A stretch of 64,000 nucleotides of DNA from Nematopogon swammerdamellus (lineage: Eukaryota; Arthropoda; Insecta; Lepidoptera; Adelidae), in assembly GCA_946902875.1 (NCBI GenBank), contig OX336340.1, forward strand, positions 14,585,566 to 14,649,565. The letters are read 5' to 3'. A model generated the notes under the pieces. That model saw only the letters and a list, made by a program, of their open reading frames with translations. It searched no databases and had not been told where the DNA came from. Shown in pieces: positions 33,813-45,770 of the stretch. The translations under genes and the position numbers were made by a program. Position 1 is the first letter of the stretch. Every line of letters begins with the position of its first letter.

Positions 33813-34575
33813 ATTGTTTTCGACGTCCCCGAAGTGAAGATCGATATGAACTGTTTGCGAATGCAAAAATAAACAGTGAGCACTTAAAGAATCTCGAAGA
33901 TTGTGTGAGTTAGGTGACCCCTTAAAAGTAATGCAAATATACTTTGGAATTTTAATTTTATTTTTATTTTATACCTTTTTTTGTATTTCTGGCGAAATGT
34001 GATAAAATTTCAATGTCATAAATATGTAGAAGCTACGCGCGCCGTCGCACTCACACCCCCGGGATTCGGCCCCGCGTCCCGCCGCGCCCCGCCGACGCGC
34101 CGCCTCCGCGCCGCCTCCGCGCCGCCCTCCGCCGTTGCGCCAATATCGTATACAAGTAGTATACGATAAATTTAGATCGAGTTGTGTGTCGCGTCGGCGT
34201 CTTTATTTATTTTGATATCTTGTCTGAGAGCAGCAACATGCTCGCCTGTCTCCGGCCTCTCCGCCCGCCGCCGCCCCCGCCGCCGCCTCCAGCGGCTGCC
34301 AGGCCGCCTCCGCCCGCCTCCGCCCGCCTCCGGCAGCCTGCGGCCGATGAGGCGTCAGCGACGCGCGCCCCTAACGTCTTCCACCTAATTAGATACAACC
34401 TGTCGGCGTATCATCCCATCTCGCGAAAGCAAAATATCCACCGACGTTATTTTCGTGAAGAGATTCACTCTCCATAAAAATAATATACGTAGGTGTATTC
34501 GATGCTGCGAACTTAGTCGCTATCACCTTGAATTGTATTATTGTTTTGTTTTTGTTCATCGATTGTATTTGAACA

Positions 34576-36915
34576 GTGATCTATGTATTTGTAAAGATGG
34601 CTCGAAATGGCGAGAAAATAGAATTTTGTTCACTTTTCGCACGTGTCACTGCAATCAGTGATCACGACGGCCAGCTCGCCTGTCTCAGGGAGAGCTCTCT
34701 GCAGGCCGGTCGCGAACCTCCTGCCTCTGTACAGCGGAGGCTTCGTACACCCGGCAGAGTGAGCCAGTATTGCGAAGCGATCGAATTATATGACTGGAGT
34801 AAAATAGTATGTAACAGTAATTATTCAATTGAAGTTAAGTTTGAGAAGTTTATAAATGTATTAACCTATTATATAAATATGTATTTTCCCATGAAAATGT
34901 CAAAAAGTAGAAATAAGAAAAACGAATACTGGATGAATGACGACATATTATCACTAAAGACAAAACTCTGTCACACATTTGAAATGAAAAAACAATTCCC
35001 TGATAGCGACGTTTTAAAAAAATGTATTGAGAAGTACAAGACAGCTATAGATATAATGTCTTGGCAAAGTCGTAGAGATTGCATCGAGTCAAGGATTATG
35101 AATAGTAATAATCCTAAAAAAGAGATATGGCGAGTGATTAAAGATGAAACCAACAGAGGGCAGTGCAGGGAAGATGGTATTCATAAGCTTATAACCTCAG
35201 ACGGAGATGATGTTCCTATTGAAAACATTCCTGAATGTATGAACATGCACTTCCTGAATATCGGAAGTAAGCTAACAGCCCTGAATCCAGCTTCTCCAAG
35301 CAAAGCATTGTCCCTAATGGTAGACATTCCCAGTCTTGATGCCGACCAAACCTTTTGCCTACCCTATGTCACACCTGAAAAAATTTCAAAATTAATACGT
35401 GACAAATTATCTAAAAAAAGCAGTCTTGATATTTTTGAGTTGTCGGGAGAGTTGATTGCCAAATGTTCAAATAGTTTGTCGCCATACATATCAGTATTGG
35501 TTAACCAAATGTTTGAAGAGGGTACCTATCCTAATGTACTAAAACAGACCCGTGTATGTCCCATTTATAAAGGAGCCGGCGAAAGAGCTGACCCAAATAA
35601 CTATAGGCCTATAAGTTTAGTGCCAGCACTATCTAAAATCATAGAATCTGTTATATCTGACTCTGTAATTAAGCATCTTGAGGATAATAAACTTCTTTCT
35701 CCCAACCAATACGCATACCGTAAAGATCACTCCACAAAATCAGCTGGCATGAAGCTAGTAGGAGAGATAATAAAAGGTATAGACAAGAGGAACAAGGTGG
35801 CAGGTATATTCTGCGACTTGTCGAAAGCATTCGATGTCGTAGACCACAACCTCCTCTTGCACAAATTGGAAAAATATGGAGTAAGTGATAAACCACATGA
35901 ATTGCTAAAGTCATTTTTAACAGATCGAAGACAGGTCACTGAGGTCACCTTAAAAGGAAACAAAAAAAGTTCCGAGCCAGGTAAAATTAAAATGGGTATT
36001 CCACAGGGTTCTGCATTAGGTAATACATTATTTTTAGTATTTATTAATGACTTAGCCTTGATTAAAATAGATGGTGTTTTAATACTTTTTGCCGATGACA
36101 CTAGTATAATAGTCTTTGCTGAATCCATGCATGAACTGGAAATAAAATTAAATATAGTAGTAGGAAAAATATCGGAATGGTTTGCTGTGAACGGACTGAT
36201 ACTAAATACATCGAAGACCAACTATATGGTATTTTCCGGACGAAACTGTGGTCCCCGTGAGCTCTCTATTTCGAATTCATCCGGCTCTATTGGCTCCCAG
36301 TCATGTATACGATTTTTAGGGTTCTTTATTGACCCAACTCTAAGTTGGAAAAGTCACATAGACAAACTATGTGACAAGATGGCTAGAGGTATTTACGCAC
36401 TAAGAGAGTTACGCCGCTTGATCAGTCCGGAGGCTTTGAGACAGTCCTACTATGCGTACGTACACTCATTACTGTCGTATGGTGTAATCCTGTGGGGTAA
36501 CTCAACCGATGCTGAAAGAGTGCTAATATTGCAAAAACGAGCGATAAGGGTATTAGCCAGTGTACCGCGAACAACATCTTGTAGAGACTTTTTCAAATCC
36601 TTTGGTATATTAACTGTGTGCTCTCTATATATATATGAAGTAGTGGTATATGTACGCAAAAACATGAATTCTTTTGAGTCAAATGGCGCAAGTCATAATT
36701 ATAACACACGTAACTCAGAGCGTTTAAAATCTGTTGCGCATAAATCGGCGATGGCTGAAAAAGACCCTGACGTGATTGGACCCAAATTGTACGAAAATGT
36801 TCCTGATACAATAAAATCAATAAATAGTGACAATGTGTTCCAGAGTCAGCTGAAAATATTTCTCTTAGACAATCCATTTTATAAGTTAAGTGAATTTTTT
36901 TCATACTGTAAATAA
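34576..36915 (+). CDS. CR1-group LINE ORF2: reverse transcriptase with endonuclease stub
   Basis: An uninterrupted 779-codon frame. Residues 28-31 (SDHD) look like the last catalytic box of an AP-type endonuclease, so almost all of the nuclease has been lost by 5' truncation. The first residues may come from flanking DNA. The RT domain spans about 300-560: RPISLVPALSKIIE, motif A CDLSKAFDVVDH (about 411), motif B GIPQGSALG (about 474) and FADDTS (about 505). The C-terminal thumb and tail carry HSLLSYGVILWG and HNYNTRN, typical of the CR1/L2/jockey assemblage. The absence of any stop across 2.3 kb implies a young insertion. It copies RNA into DNA at a nicked target; this copy lacks the nick-making domain. 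The start codon is not meaningful, given the truncation. Confidence 0.85.
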   Translation: MIYVFVKMARNGEKIEFCSLFARVTAISDHDGQLACLRESSLQAGREPPASVQRRLRTPGRVSQYCEAIELYDWSKIVCNSNYSIEVKFEKFINVLTYYINMYFPMKMSKSRNKKNEYWMNDDILSLKTKLCHTFEMKKQFPDSDVLKKCIEKYKTAIDIMSWQSRRDCIESRIMNSNNPKKEIWRVIKDETNRGQCREDGIHKLITSDGDDVPIENIPECMNMHFLNIGSKLTALNPASPSKALSLMVDIPSLDADQTFCLPYVTPEKISKLIRDKLSKKSSLDIFELSGELIAKCSNSLSPYISVLVNQMFEEGTYPNVLKQTRVCPIYKGAGERADPNNYRPISLVPALSKIIESVISDSVIKHLEDNKLLSPNQYAYRKDHSTKSAGMKLVGEIIKGIDKRNKVAGIFCDLSKAFDVVDHNLLLHKLEKYGVSDKPHELLKSFLTDRRQVTEVTLKGNKKSSEPGKIKMGIPQGSALGNTLFLVFINDLALIKIDGVLILFADDTSIIVFAESMHELEIKLNIVVGKISEWFAVNGLILNTSKTNYMVFSGRNCGPRELSISNSSGSIGSQSCIRFLGFFIDPTLSWKSHIDKLCDKMARGIYALRELRRLISPEALRQSYYAYVHSLLSYGVILWGNSTDAERVLILQKRAIRVLASVPRTTSCRDFFKSFGILTVCSLYIYEVVVYVRKNMNSFESNGASHNYNTRNSERLKSVAHKSAMAEKDPDVIGPKLYENVPDTIKSINSDNVFQSQLKIFLLDNPFYKLSEFFSYCK

Positions 36916-37291
36916 AAATTCTGCTGACTTTGATAATTCAAATTGTTTATATGCATAAACACAAATTTTAATAATTACTTGACTGAACCCTATGTTCTTT
37001 GTTTTGTATTTTATTGTCTTTTTTAATGGGTATATTTTTGACTAAGTATTTTAAATTTTTTGCTTAGATATAGTATGTTATATTTAACATAAAGAAAACT
37101 TAGTATGTAAGTTATATTTAAAAAAAGCTCTGTAAGGTTTCTTACCCGGTTCTTCCTTATAGATTGCACTACTGAACGGGACATCATAAAAAATGATGAC
37201 GAACCATACTGAATATGCATATGTCTCAATGTAATATTGTTATTGTTGTGTGTTCTTTATGGCGAAATAAATATCTGAATCTGAATCTGAA
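34590..37291 (+). mobile_element. CR1-group LINE, 5'-truncated, with hexanucleotide tail
   Basis: The RT ORF is followed by about 350 bp of 3' UTR and the sequence AATAAATATCTGAATCTGAA ending in (CTGAAT)n at about 37267-37291. A short tandem tail instead of poly(A) is the usual 3' end in CR1/L2-type elements. No target-site duplication is evident. The left limit is approximate (where endonuclease similarity begins). Confidence 0.75.
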
Positions 37292-39812
37292 TCTTTGGGT
37301 TGAATGAGAGGTGTATATTTTTATCTGTGTTAGATACATGGAAAGGACATACAATTTACAATTTACATGATAATTTAATAGTAAATAATGTAAATACGGA
37401 ATATTCTCGTTTATTTAACGTTATATTATGTTATGAAATAAAACGGTACAAGTACCTACATCCATGATACATAATTCAAACTCTGTAACATTTCTACCAT
37501 CTATGAAAAATAACAATCTTACATGAAAACGCAGCTAGGCATTTTTATGAAAATGAAAAAAATTATTCGTCATCGAAAACCTAGAAAAAATGCACTTGGC
37601 ATAGCTAGTACTTAAAAGAAGAAAATAGAAACTATGAACGAAGGGGAGCGAACGGAAATGTGAGCTAGGTTACGTGACAAATGAGCGGACAATGAAGTTT
37701 TAAGGGTTCCTTTCTATCGTGCTTCGTACGACGGCGGCGGGGCGGCGGCGGCGCGGCGGCGAAACGGCCCTTATATCGACGGAAGGATAAGAATAACCCT
37801 ACTGATTCACTTCTCGGCCTAAGTGGGGCGGGCAAGGCGGCGACGCGACGGCGGCGGGGCGCGCGGCGCGCGGTGGCGGCAGCGACGCGCAACGGGCGCG
37901 GCGACGACGGGGCGCGGTGGCAGGCGGGTGTGCGGGTGTGCGGCGGTGGTGCCAAAAGGTTCGCCGCCACCGCGCCTCGCCAGTTGAAAGCAGAGTTGTT
38001 TGAGTTGGCCGAAAAAGCGAGTCAGTTTGGCTTTTGATTAATGTTTGCGGTGAGAAAAGGTTAAGAAGGGGCCGCCGTTTTAAGCCTAATGAGCAAACAG
38101 TTGCTTTGTTTGTTCGTGCGCTCTGATGTGATGCGTTGATATAATATATTTACTAACCTATACACCCATGTATCGATATTGGTGTACCTACCTTATATTC
38201 AATCTTTGAAATTGAGAGTTCATTCAGTTCAACATATTTTCCGTCCCTTCAAATGTTTCGCGTTACAACAACCAGAAGTTACAGAAGAATCTAAGAGTAG
38301 TGCGTTGGTATTTGATTGAAAGATAGTAAACTGTTCATCATAGAGTTATATATTTACATAGAAATTACAAGTATATCATACCTAAGCACATATAAAAATA
38401 TGAGAACATTCTACCTACACCGTGTTATGTCGCAGCCGAGTGCCATTCTCATTTGTCACGTTATATTTCGTCTCAACATCGAGAGAACAACATTCGCTTC
38501 ACAAGACAGGTCGCAGACCTATATCCGCCTTTTGGCAGCAGTGCATTACGTTTGTGAAGTGCGGACTCGCCCAGCGGACTTGGGGAAGGCGGCACGATAT
38601 CTACCCACAAAGTGCACGACCGTGCTGACAGCACTGCCTTTAAATACCATTACATAATGCACAACACCCGATGACTTAAATCTTATTATTTTAATTTAGG
38701 TATTCGTATGTTACACCTACCATTGTTTTTGTTAAAAAAGGGTAGACTGGCAGAAAATGCCATAAGCATTAGGTATTTACCCTATTTACGATTTATGAGC
38801 TGATTGATTGACTCCGAAAAACGAAGAAAACAACAAGGAAAGGTAATATTATTCGAATCCTTGTACACGCCTGACTACAGAATTTTCTACACCTAATTAT
38901 AAACTTTCGTTGTTATTTCCTTCGTTATTCGCCGTAAAAACCTTTTATTTTGCATTATGTTATTATAAGCTTGTTTTTTTCTCACATATAATTTTTAACG
39001 TCTTTCAGGACGAAGGGTTACATTTTCTTTTTTCCTGTATGAAACTTTATAATTTTTTTCGAGCGCGCGCAGAAAGTAGATCAACCATATCTGTTTGGTT
39101 TTTGGATTTTTTGCAGCAATCATCAATGAAACTCGGCCTGTTTTAAAGGACTCTCCAATTCGATAAATTTTTATTATAGCGGTCAAGCTCCAAACAATAG
39201 ATGGGTAGTGATACAATAAGAAGAAAATACATTACAATGGCTTCATTGACGGCCGCGAAATAAAAATATGTACGAAACGGCCATATAAAATGGATGATCC
39301 CCTTTAAAGTTTTAGCCCTACCGGATACAGCTCACAGAGGCGGCGCCATTTGCATCCCGCATTGCACAGACGAATTTGGCGGATTAGTGATGTTTTCTCA
39401 GCGGACGAAGCGAGGATCAGCACGTTTCTGCGATTACTTCAGTCGGAAGCTTAGGTCGGCTCGAGATAGATACGCGACTCGTTTTGCTGACGCACACATA
39501 CATAGAATATAGTAGAAATACTAGGTACATAAATATTTGTCTACATAAATATTAGATCGATTCTTCTCTACCTCTGACCAAATAAGAAGTAAAGAGCACC
39601 ACGACAGTGAGGCCGGTTTTTACCCGAAACGCAAAGTGAAAAGGAGCGTTATTCGAGTTATGTACATATGTATGTATATTTCTTTAACACACCTGTAGCC
39701 TAAACGGCTTGGTGGATTTTAACATAATGAGGTGTCGTTGCATTTGTCTTAATTGTGAGAGTGCTAAAAATATATATATATATTATAATCGCCTGCAAAA
39801 AAATTAAGGATA

Positions 39813-39891
39813 CAAGGAAAGATCAGTAGAAAATGCTGTAGTCGGGCGGACAGATGGCCAGACTCCAGCACTTTCTACTGATCTTTTCTTG
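39813..39891. repeat. 79-bp stem-loop, small MITE
   Basis: Arms 39813-39843 and 39861-39891 are complementary over 31 bp with about three mismatches (AGATCAGTAGAAAATGCTG and its partner) around a 17-nt loop. Related sequences lie at about 45690-45770, 38830-38890 and 6960-7035. Confidence 0.6.
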
Positions 39892-41778
39892 TTTCCTTCA
39901 TTCTTTCAGCAGTCAGGGTTTTATACATTTTTACTTTTTTTTATGCAGGTGGCCAGTATTGCCATAATGATTTCCAATACCCCAAGTATTATTAAAATAC
40001 GTTATGTTTTCATCTATGATAACAAGTTGTGTATGTTTTGTAAATAAAATAGAAATAGTAACGTTCAGTACACGGAGTAGCGTAGTTTGCCTGCCTCACT
40101 AGTATTGCTCGCAGCGCTTTGTCTTTACTTTTTATTTGGTCTGAGTGCGTAAGTAGACGCAAATATTATCAAAATTAGTGGAGAGTAACTTAATCCTCAG
40201 CCAATCCCGTGAAAGAAGTTTGGAATTGAAGTTTATTACTTTTTAGGATTGTTAAAGAATTCCAGTTGAATATGTTTATATTCAACTGGAACGTGTTTAC
40301 GAACCAAACTTAGATCTATGTAGGGTACTCGTTAGTACGTAGCTGCGTAGTCAAAACAACCTGAAGTATCCACCAAAAATGAAATCACAATAATTCATGC
40401 GAAACGACTGGTGAGAAACTAGGCTGCTGCAATAGATATCTTGGCACAAAATCACGGCATATTAATTCATTCGCTCGGTAGCTCGGTTGGCAGACGGAGT
40501 GTTTTATGCAAAACATCGTCTCCCTCCCGCCCCCGGCTGCAGCAAGCGCCCCTGTATCCACCGAGCGCTTCTAGCGCACCAACCGCATAAGCACCTTCCC
40601 ACTACACCCATCCCGATTATCGCGTCTCTACCTCTCGCTGCTCATAACGAGCACCTTGTCTCTGACGGCAGACAGGAGGCACGGCAACGTAGGTACGTAC
40701 AAGTGAGTACCGCTATGCGAAGCTGCTGTAGTGGGCAATATTGGATAGGAATAATATTGAAATGGCTGGAGGGAGGTGATGGAATGCTATCACTCCCCGC
40801 AGCGGTCTCCGGGGAGGCGTCCGGGTTTCCACCTCGCACCGCGCCGCCTCCGCCACCGCGGCACGCCAGATGTCGCTCTCGTGTTCGTGCCTCCACACCA
40901 CATTTTGCTGCATCGCAGTCGCATCGCAGTCGCAGTGCATTGTAGATAAATGTTCGCTCGGATTGCTGTCGGCGCGCTGCTGCTGAGATGATCGTTTGGT
41001 TAGACTGAATAGACAGTCTTGAATTATTTATTAATAACAAGTTATTATTAATTTTAGTTCATAGAAATTCCGTACGCATATACTATACCTGTCGTACATT
41101 CAGCTGTTTCAAAAACATTATTCACTGCATGTGCATGTGCATGTGATTTCTTCCAAGATTCCTACAGCTTAGAAGATGTTTGTCGTATGAGTCTTTATTT
41201 TGCTCACAAATAGCCGCTACATACCTAACTCCCTACCTATACTATATTATAATTTAATATTCACGGGAGCTTGAATTGTTCGCATGAGATGCGAACAATT
41301 GTTAAATATACTAGTCGAGTAGAGTTATTTATAAGAACCGTACTTGTGCCGGAGTTCTCTGCACCGAGTCGAAGTTCTACAACTTGTACAACGCAAAGTT
41401 TGTGCTCGGCTACTCGCGAACGCAATAAATTACGCTACGTCACGGAAGCACTTACACTTTACTCCAATTCTCTAGGAAATAATGCTTATTACAAAAGTTC
41501 TACTAAACTATGTAAACAATCACAATTAATTACAAATGAAGTACCTCCGTAATTTAATAAACTTATCACACAAACGAACTAAGTTATGGAGACATTTCTC
41601 GAAATTTAAAAAAATCACTAGATATTGAATACAAAGCTCGTTTACTCAAATTAGCCTAATACCTATCGACCTACTTTTACTTATTATCCGTGAAAATAAA
41701 TAAGTTCTCACAATATGTACTAGTGTAGAGCTATACCTATCATCAGTCTCCAATAGCTAAAATTAACGTTTTACTATC

Positions 41779-42173
41779 TAAGGTGTTTCGTTAGTCATGT
41801 CAATAACTTCGGGAGGGGGACATACACACTCAAATAAACAGGTTACGCAAAAAATAATTATGTTTTTAGCATTACTTTTCGAAAAATTTAACAAAACATG
41901 TTTGCTACCTAAACATTAACCTGTGTGTAACAGTAGGTAACATGCATTGTACGGGATCAATGACCGTACTATGTTCAAACGCAGAACAGTTGTTTGTTGT
42001 AAGTGAGTCACAAGGTCACTATGATTGGTTTTTACAGCTACTTATTTGATTTTATTTTTTTGTTAGGAGAAAAAAAATCTCAAACAAACATATGTTTTTT
42101 TTTGCGTAAAGTGTTTGTTTGAGTGCGTATGTAGCCCTCCCGAAGTTATTGACATGACTAACGAAACACCTTA
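41779..42173. mobile_element. MITE with long TIRs (395 bp)
   Basis: TAAGGTGTTTCGTTAGTCAT (41779) and its inverse ending at 42173 are perfect over about 40 bp, including AATAACTTCGGGAGGG, and continue imperfectly for another 50 bp. The flanks are AT-rich; a TA duplication is possible. No ORF. Confidence 0.75.
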
Positions 42174-42861
42174 TATATATTTTCCATCTTATTAGACCTA
42201 GTTGACAATGCTCCAGTGTGAATGAGATAGATCATGATAAATTGCAAATAGCGAGCATTTAATAGCCTCGCTTCTCTACACCACGTCTAGGTATACATAT
42301 CAAGTGGTTACTACTCGTACATACACACACATAGCCAGCACCAACCCGATGCGATGGCGTGTAGGGCACACATTAGTGCGGACACTCGGACAGCGCGTTG
42401 AGGAAATCAGGATTCTAATTAATGACCCTTCCTCGCCCATTACCATTATATTCGCCCGTAGCACTCTGAATGAAGCCGATGAATGCTGCCGGGTGACGTA
42501 CGGATCGACCACTCTTAACTTCTGGTAGAGAAAGCGCGCTTGTCATGTTAACCCTATTATCCTAGTTTATGAATGTTTCATTACTCATTTTCATGTTCTT
42601 TCAGACTAGCATTTGGAATAAAGAAACGGCGATTTTACATAGCACGATCGCATTACACTTAATTATTTATTGCATAAAAGATAATAGGAAACAATGTTAA
42701 AAAGAACTAACATTTAACATGAATGCAGAGGAACAAAAGCTATTTTTTATTTAAAAGCTGCATCAACAGTGATCGAAACTGTTCCGGAGGTTAAAAAACA
42801 GACGAGACATTTTCCAAAGCATGTTCTGTTCATGAAAACCAAAAGAAAAAAGCTACAACAT

Positions 42862-43195
42862 CGGGATGTCAGCCCATAACACCAGGTGAACTAGATCCCA
42901 TGTCAGTGCTTCCCTACATTTCATGTCGGCTACACTGAACTGGACGGAAAACACGAACTATTTACATAGCCGTTTCGACCAACGTTTCATTCAGTGTGGT
43001 GGTATTAACCAGGGCAGGATGAACCCTACCACCTAGTAAGGTAAGAAGGGAAGGGGCCTACAGTTTTACGTGGAATCCGAACCACGGTCAGCCTCCAACG
43101 TTCGAGTAGTCACCCATCCAAGTACTGACCGCGCCCAGATGTGCTTAATAACAGCCGACCGACCGCACCACTGAGATACCGAGGCTGACAAAACA
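42862..43195 (-). repeat. SINE with the most complete 5S-rRNA-like head
   Basis: On the minus strand the head reads CTCAGTGGTGCGGTCGGTCG, then TTAAGCACATCTGGGCGCGG and TCAGTACTTGGATGGGTGAC, which resembles the 3' half of 5S rRNA with its internal Pol III control region. The body follows (GTGGAATCC...TGGTAGGGTTCATCC, CCAGTTCAGTGTAGCC, TGACATGGGATC, TGTTATGGGCTGACATC). It is the best copy for defining the family. Lepidopteran SINEs with 5S-derived heads are known; this family is like them. Confidence 0.75.
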
Positions 43196-43669
43196 TACAT
43201 TAAAAAAATTAATTTTGTAAGACTTGCGCAGTCGATTGCAATATCTGCCAGAACTAAAACAAAGCCACAAAGAAGAGCGAAAACTGTTTCAAATGTTCCC
43301 TTTGAAAATATAAGTCACTCCGTAATAATATAGCCGCAGTAATTTCGTTTGGAACGTTCTCTTTTAGAGCTACGGGTGCTACGGGACTGGAGTGGTGCTC
43401 TGGCTGAATGTTACCTACAGCATTTTATTTCATGTGGCAATGAATGAAATATTTATAGCGAATCTCTTTTGTTCGTCCGTTGCGCGATTACGAAAAAGGC
43501 GCCGAAGCTGAAATTAAGAATTCTTTGAAAGTTCTTAATCACAGAGAAATACAATTTGACCTCTGACATTTATTTTGATACGAAAAAACAAATTATTGTT
43601 TTTCAATATATCTCACCGTAGAAATTAATACAAATTGTAAACGATACCTATCCCCACGCACAAAAAAGC

Positions 43670-44190
43670 GGTCAAGTGCGAGTCGAACTCGCGTGGAGAG
43701 GATTTCGTACCATTCTTTTTTTCGTGAGAACTTTAAGACTTAGGATTTTCGTTTAGGTTTTCCTGTAAACTATAAGAGAGGCCCTATATTTCCAATTTTT
43801 TTTTCTAAATTGTTTTCCAAATGGCGGGAATTCTCTATTTTCTTTAATATTACATCTTTTAAACTGTGCATTTTAAAATTATGAAAAAATAAATATTTGT
43901 ATTTCTTATAACGAACCCTTTCCATTGATATATCACATGACATGATGCACTTGAAAAAAAAAAAGGTTTTATTATCTTTCTAATTTGTCCCCCAATACCA
44001 AAATTCGCTCATTTGCACTATACGTCCGTGATTGGGTCATCGAACTCTATATATGTACCAAACTTCAAGTAGTTTCGGAGAAAATTTTGTGTGACAGACG
44101 ACACAGACAGACAGACGGCGCAGACAGACAGACACAAGAGTGATCAAAAGGTTCCGTTTTTATTTTCTTTTGAGGAACGGAACTATAAAA
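43670..44190 (+). repeat. Interspersed repeat from 'GTCAAGTGCGAGTCGAACTC' to (ACAG)n
   Basis: It starts GCGGTCAAGTGCGAGTCG, has AGGATTTCGTACC, ends with GACAGACAGACGGCGCAGAC and GGTTCCGTTTTTATTTTC. This is the longest copy here of the family also seen at 7600-7790, 17490-17640 and 56295-56520. Confidence 0.5.
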
Positions 44191-45479
44191 ATTAAATAAT
44201 TTAATTGTTTGGTAAATTTTGAAATTGGCTTACTATAAGCGATCACATATTTACTCTATAATTTTAACCACCTAAATCAAGGCGCCGCCGCCAGTTTACG
44301 TGCTGTAACTTTCACACTCGCTAGTCCTGCCTCCGCTTTGCCCCAAATAAATTTAATGGCTGTTTTGTAACATCACATGACTGTATAATTACTACCTACG
44401 TAAATACACTTACATATTAGGGAATTCGCAATTATACGATGTCGGTATGTAGCTTCATAAATGTAATCAAAACTTTGAAAATTATTGCAGCAGGTAGGAA
44501 CAAAGTGATAGAATTTCTATTCGTGCGTGAGTAATACGGTGCGATGATATATTTCAGTAATGACTAATGACCTTTAGCGAGTTACAAGCGCATATGAATT
44601 ACACAATTTTAATTAAAATATAATAGGTTTGCTTTGGAAAGTGATCTATGTACCGAAAATGCAGATATGTCATTCATTACATGAAGATAAGTAAATTGCA
44701 ATATGCCAACACAAGAGGCAATGTACGCAGCAAGAGACGACCAATTTCCCATTTCGTAACGTGTGACGGGTACGGGGCGGGGCGGGTGGTTGCGGCGGGG
44801 GGAGGGAGGGGCGAGCTGGAGCAACGCGGCAGCAACACGCTGCCGTGGGCAACACGTTCTGAGGCTGCATTAATTGCTTTTTGCGGTCGCACAACACGTC
44901 TCGCCACGAAACGTCATGTTATGCGACATCACGCCGCGTGAACTATCGCATCGATACAAACACGAGGTCCACATTCTAATTATACATTTGTTGGTCCCAT
45001 TACTCTGATATTCCGGAAGAAAGACAACACTCTTTAGAATGTGCTCCACGTGTGGTCCGTAGACGAAAAGGAAAACGTTTCACTGCTGTTTTCAGTGCAA
45101 GAAGCTATCTGCGTAATTTTTTTCTTGATTAACCTATAGTTTCATTTTTTTTTCCGTTAATGTGAATTATTGTATTCTGTCTTTTTTCATATTTTCCGAT
45201 TTATTGGTTCCTATATTTTATTCATTATGTATATATTTTTTTGTGAAAATAAAAATATATATACGAGTACATGATACGTTCAGATATTCCGCTCTTGCAC
45301 GTACATATAACAAGTGCGTGCTCGTTGCTTCGTGCCCCGTATTGCTAGTATTGCTGCCGGCCGTTCTTCGTAGTAATCTCGGTTTTGAAGACCTATTCAT
45401 CGATGTGCTACTCGACCTGTTAAAAATATTTTTTATTTTGAACTGAGTTTTTTTCGGCCCCTATTAGTTGAGGATCCCT

Positions 45480-45770
45480 GAAATGGTTTGCACAAAAAAA
45501 TTCGTTACTTCCCGGGAATCCATAAACATTCCAAGTTTCAATAAAATAGCTCGATCTGTTTAGGAGCTACATGCTGTGACAGACAGATGGACCCCTTCCA
45601 TAAGGACCTATTTCATAAGGGTCTCTGCCAGTATCGCTGGCTGTGGAACTCTAATAATTAACATTTTATAAACCTGACTGCTAAAAAATTAAGGGAACAA
45701 GGAAAGAGCAGTAGAAAATGCTGCTGTCTTTGTCTATTTGAATCATTTTAGAAGCCCGAATACATCATTT
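45480..45770 (+). repeat. Two degraded repeat fragments
   Basis: 45480-45660 resembles the (ACAG)n/GACAGACAGATGG family with TAAGGGTCTCTGCCAG-like sequence. 45670-45770 carries AACAAGGAAAGAGCAGTAGA and GAATCATTTTAGAAGCCCG, related to the hairpin at 39813. Confidence 0.45.

Noticed and set aside
35727..36221. 164-codon minus-strand ORF
   Set aside because: Antisense shadow of the CR1-group reverse transcriptase.
40487..40945. 152-codon plus ORF in intron 2
   Set aside because: GC-rich low-complexity translation, no domain, no splice context with sif phase; overlapping minus frames are equally open.
42176..42530. Overlapping 70-75 codon ORFs on both strands near 42300-42528
   Set aside because: Same sequence open on both strands, no family; I could not support a gene.
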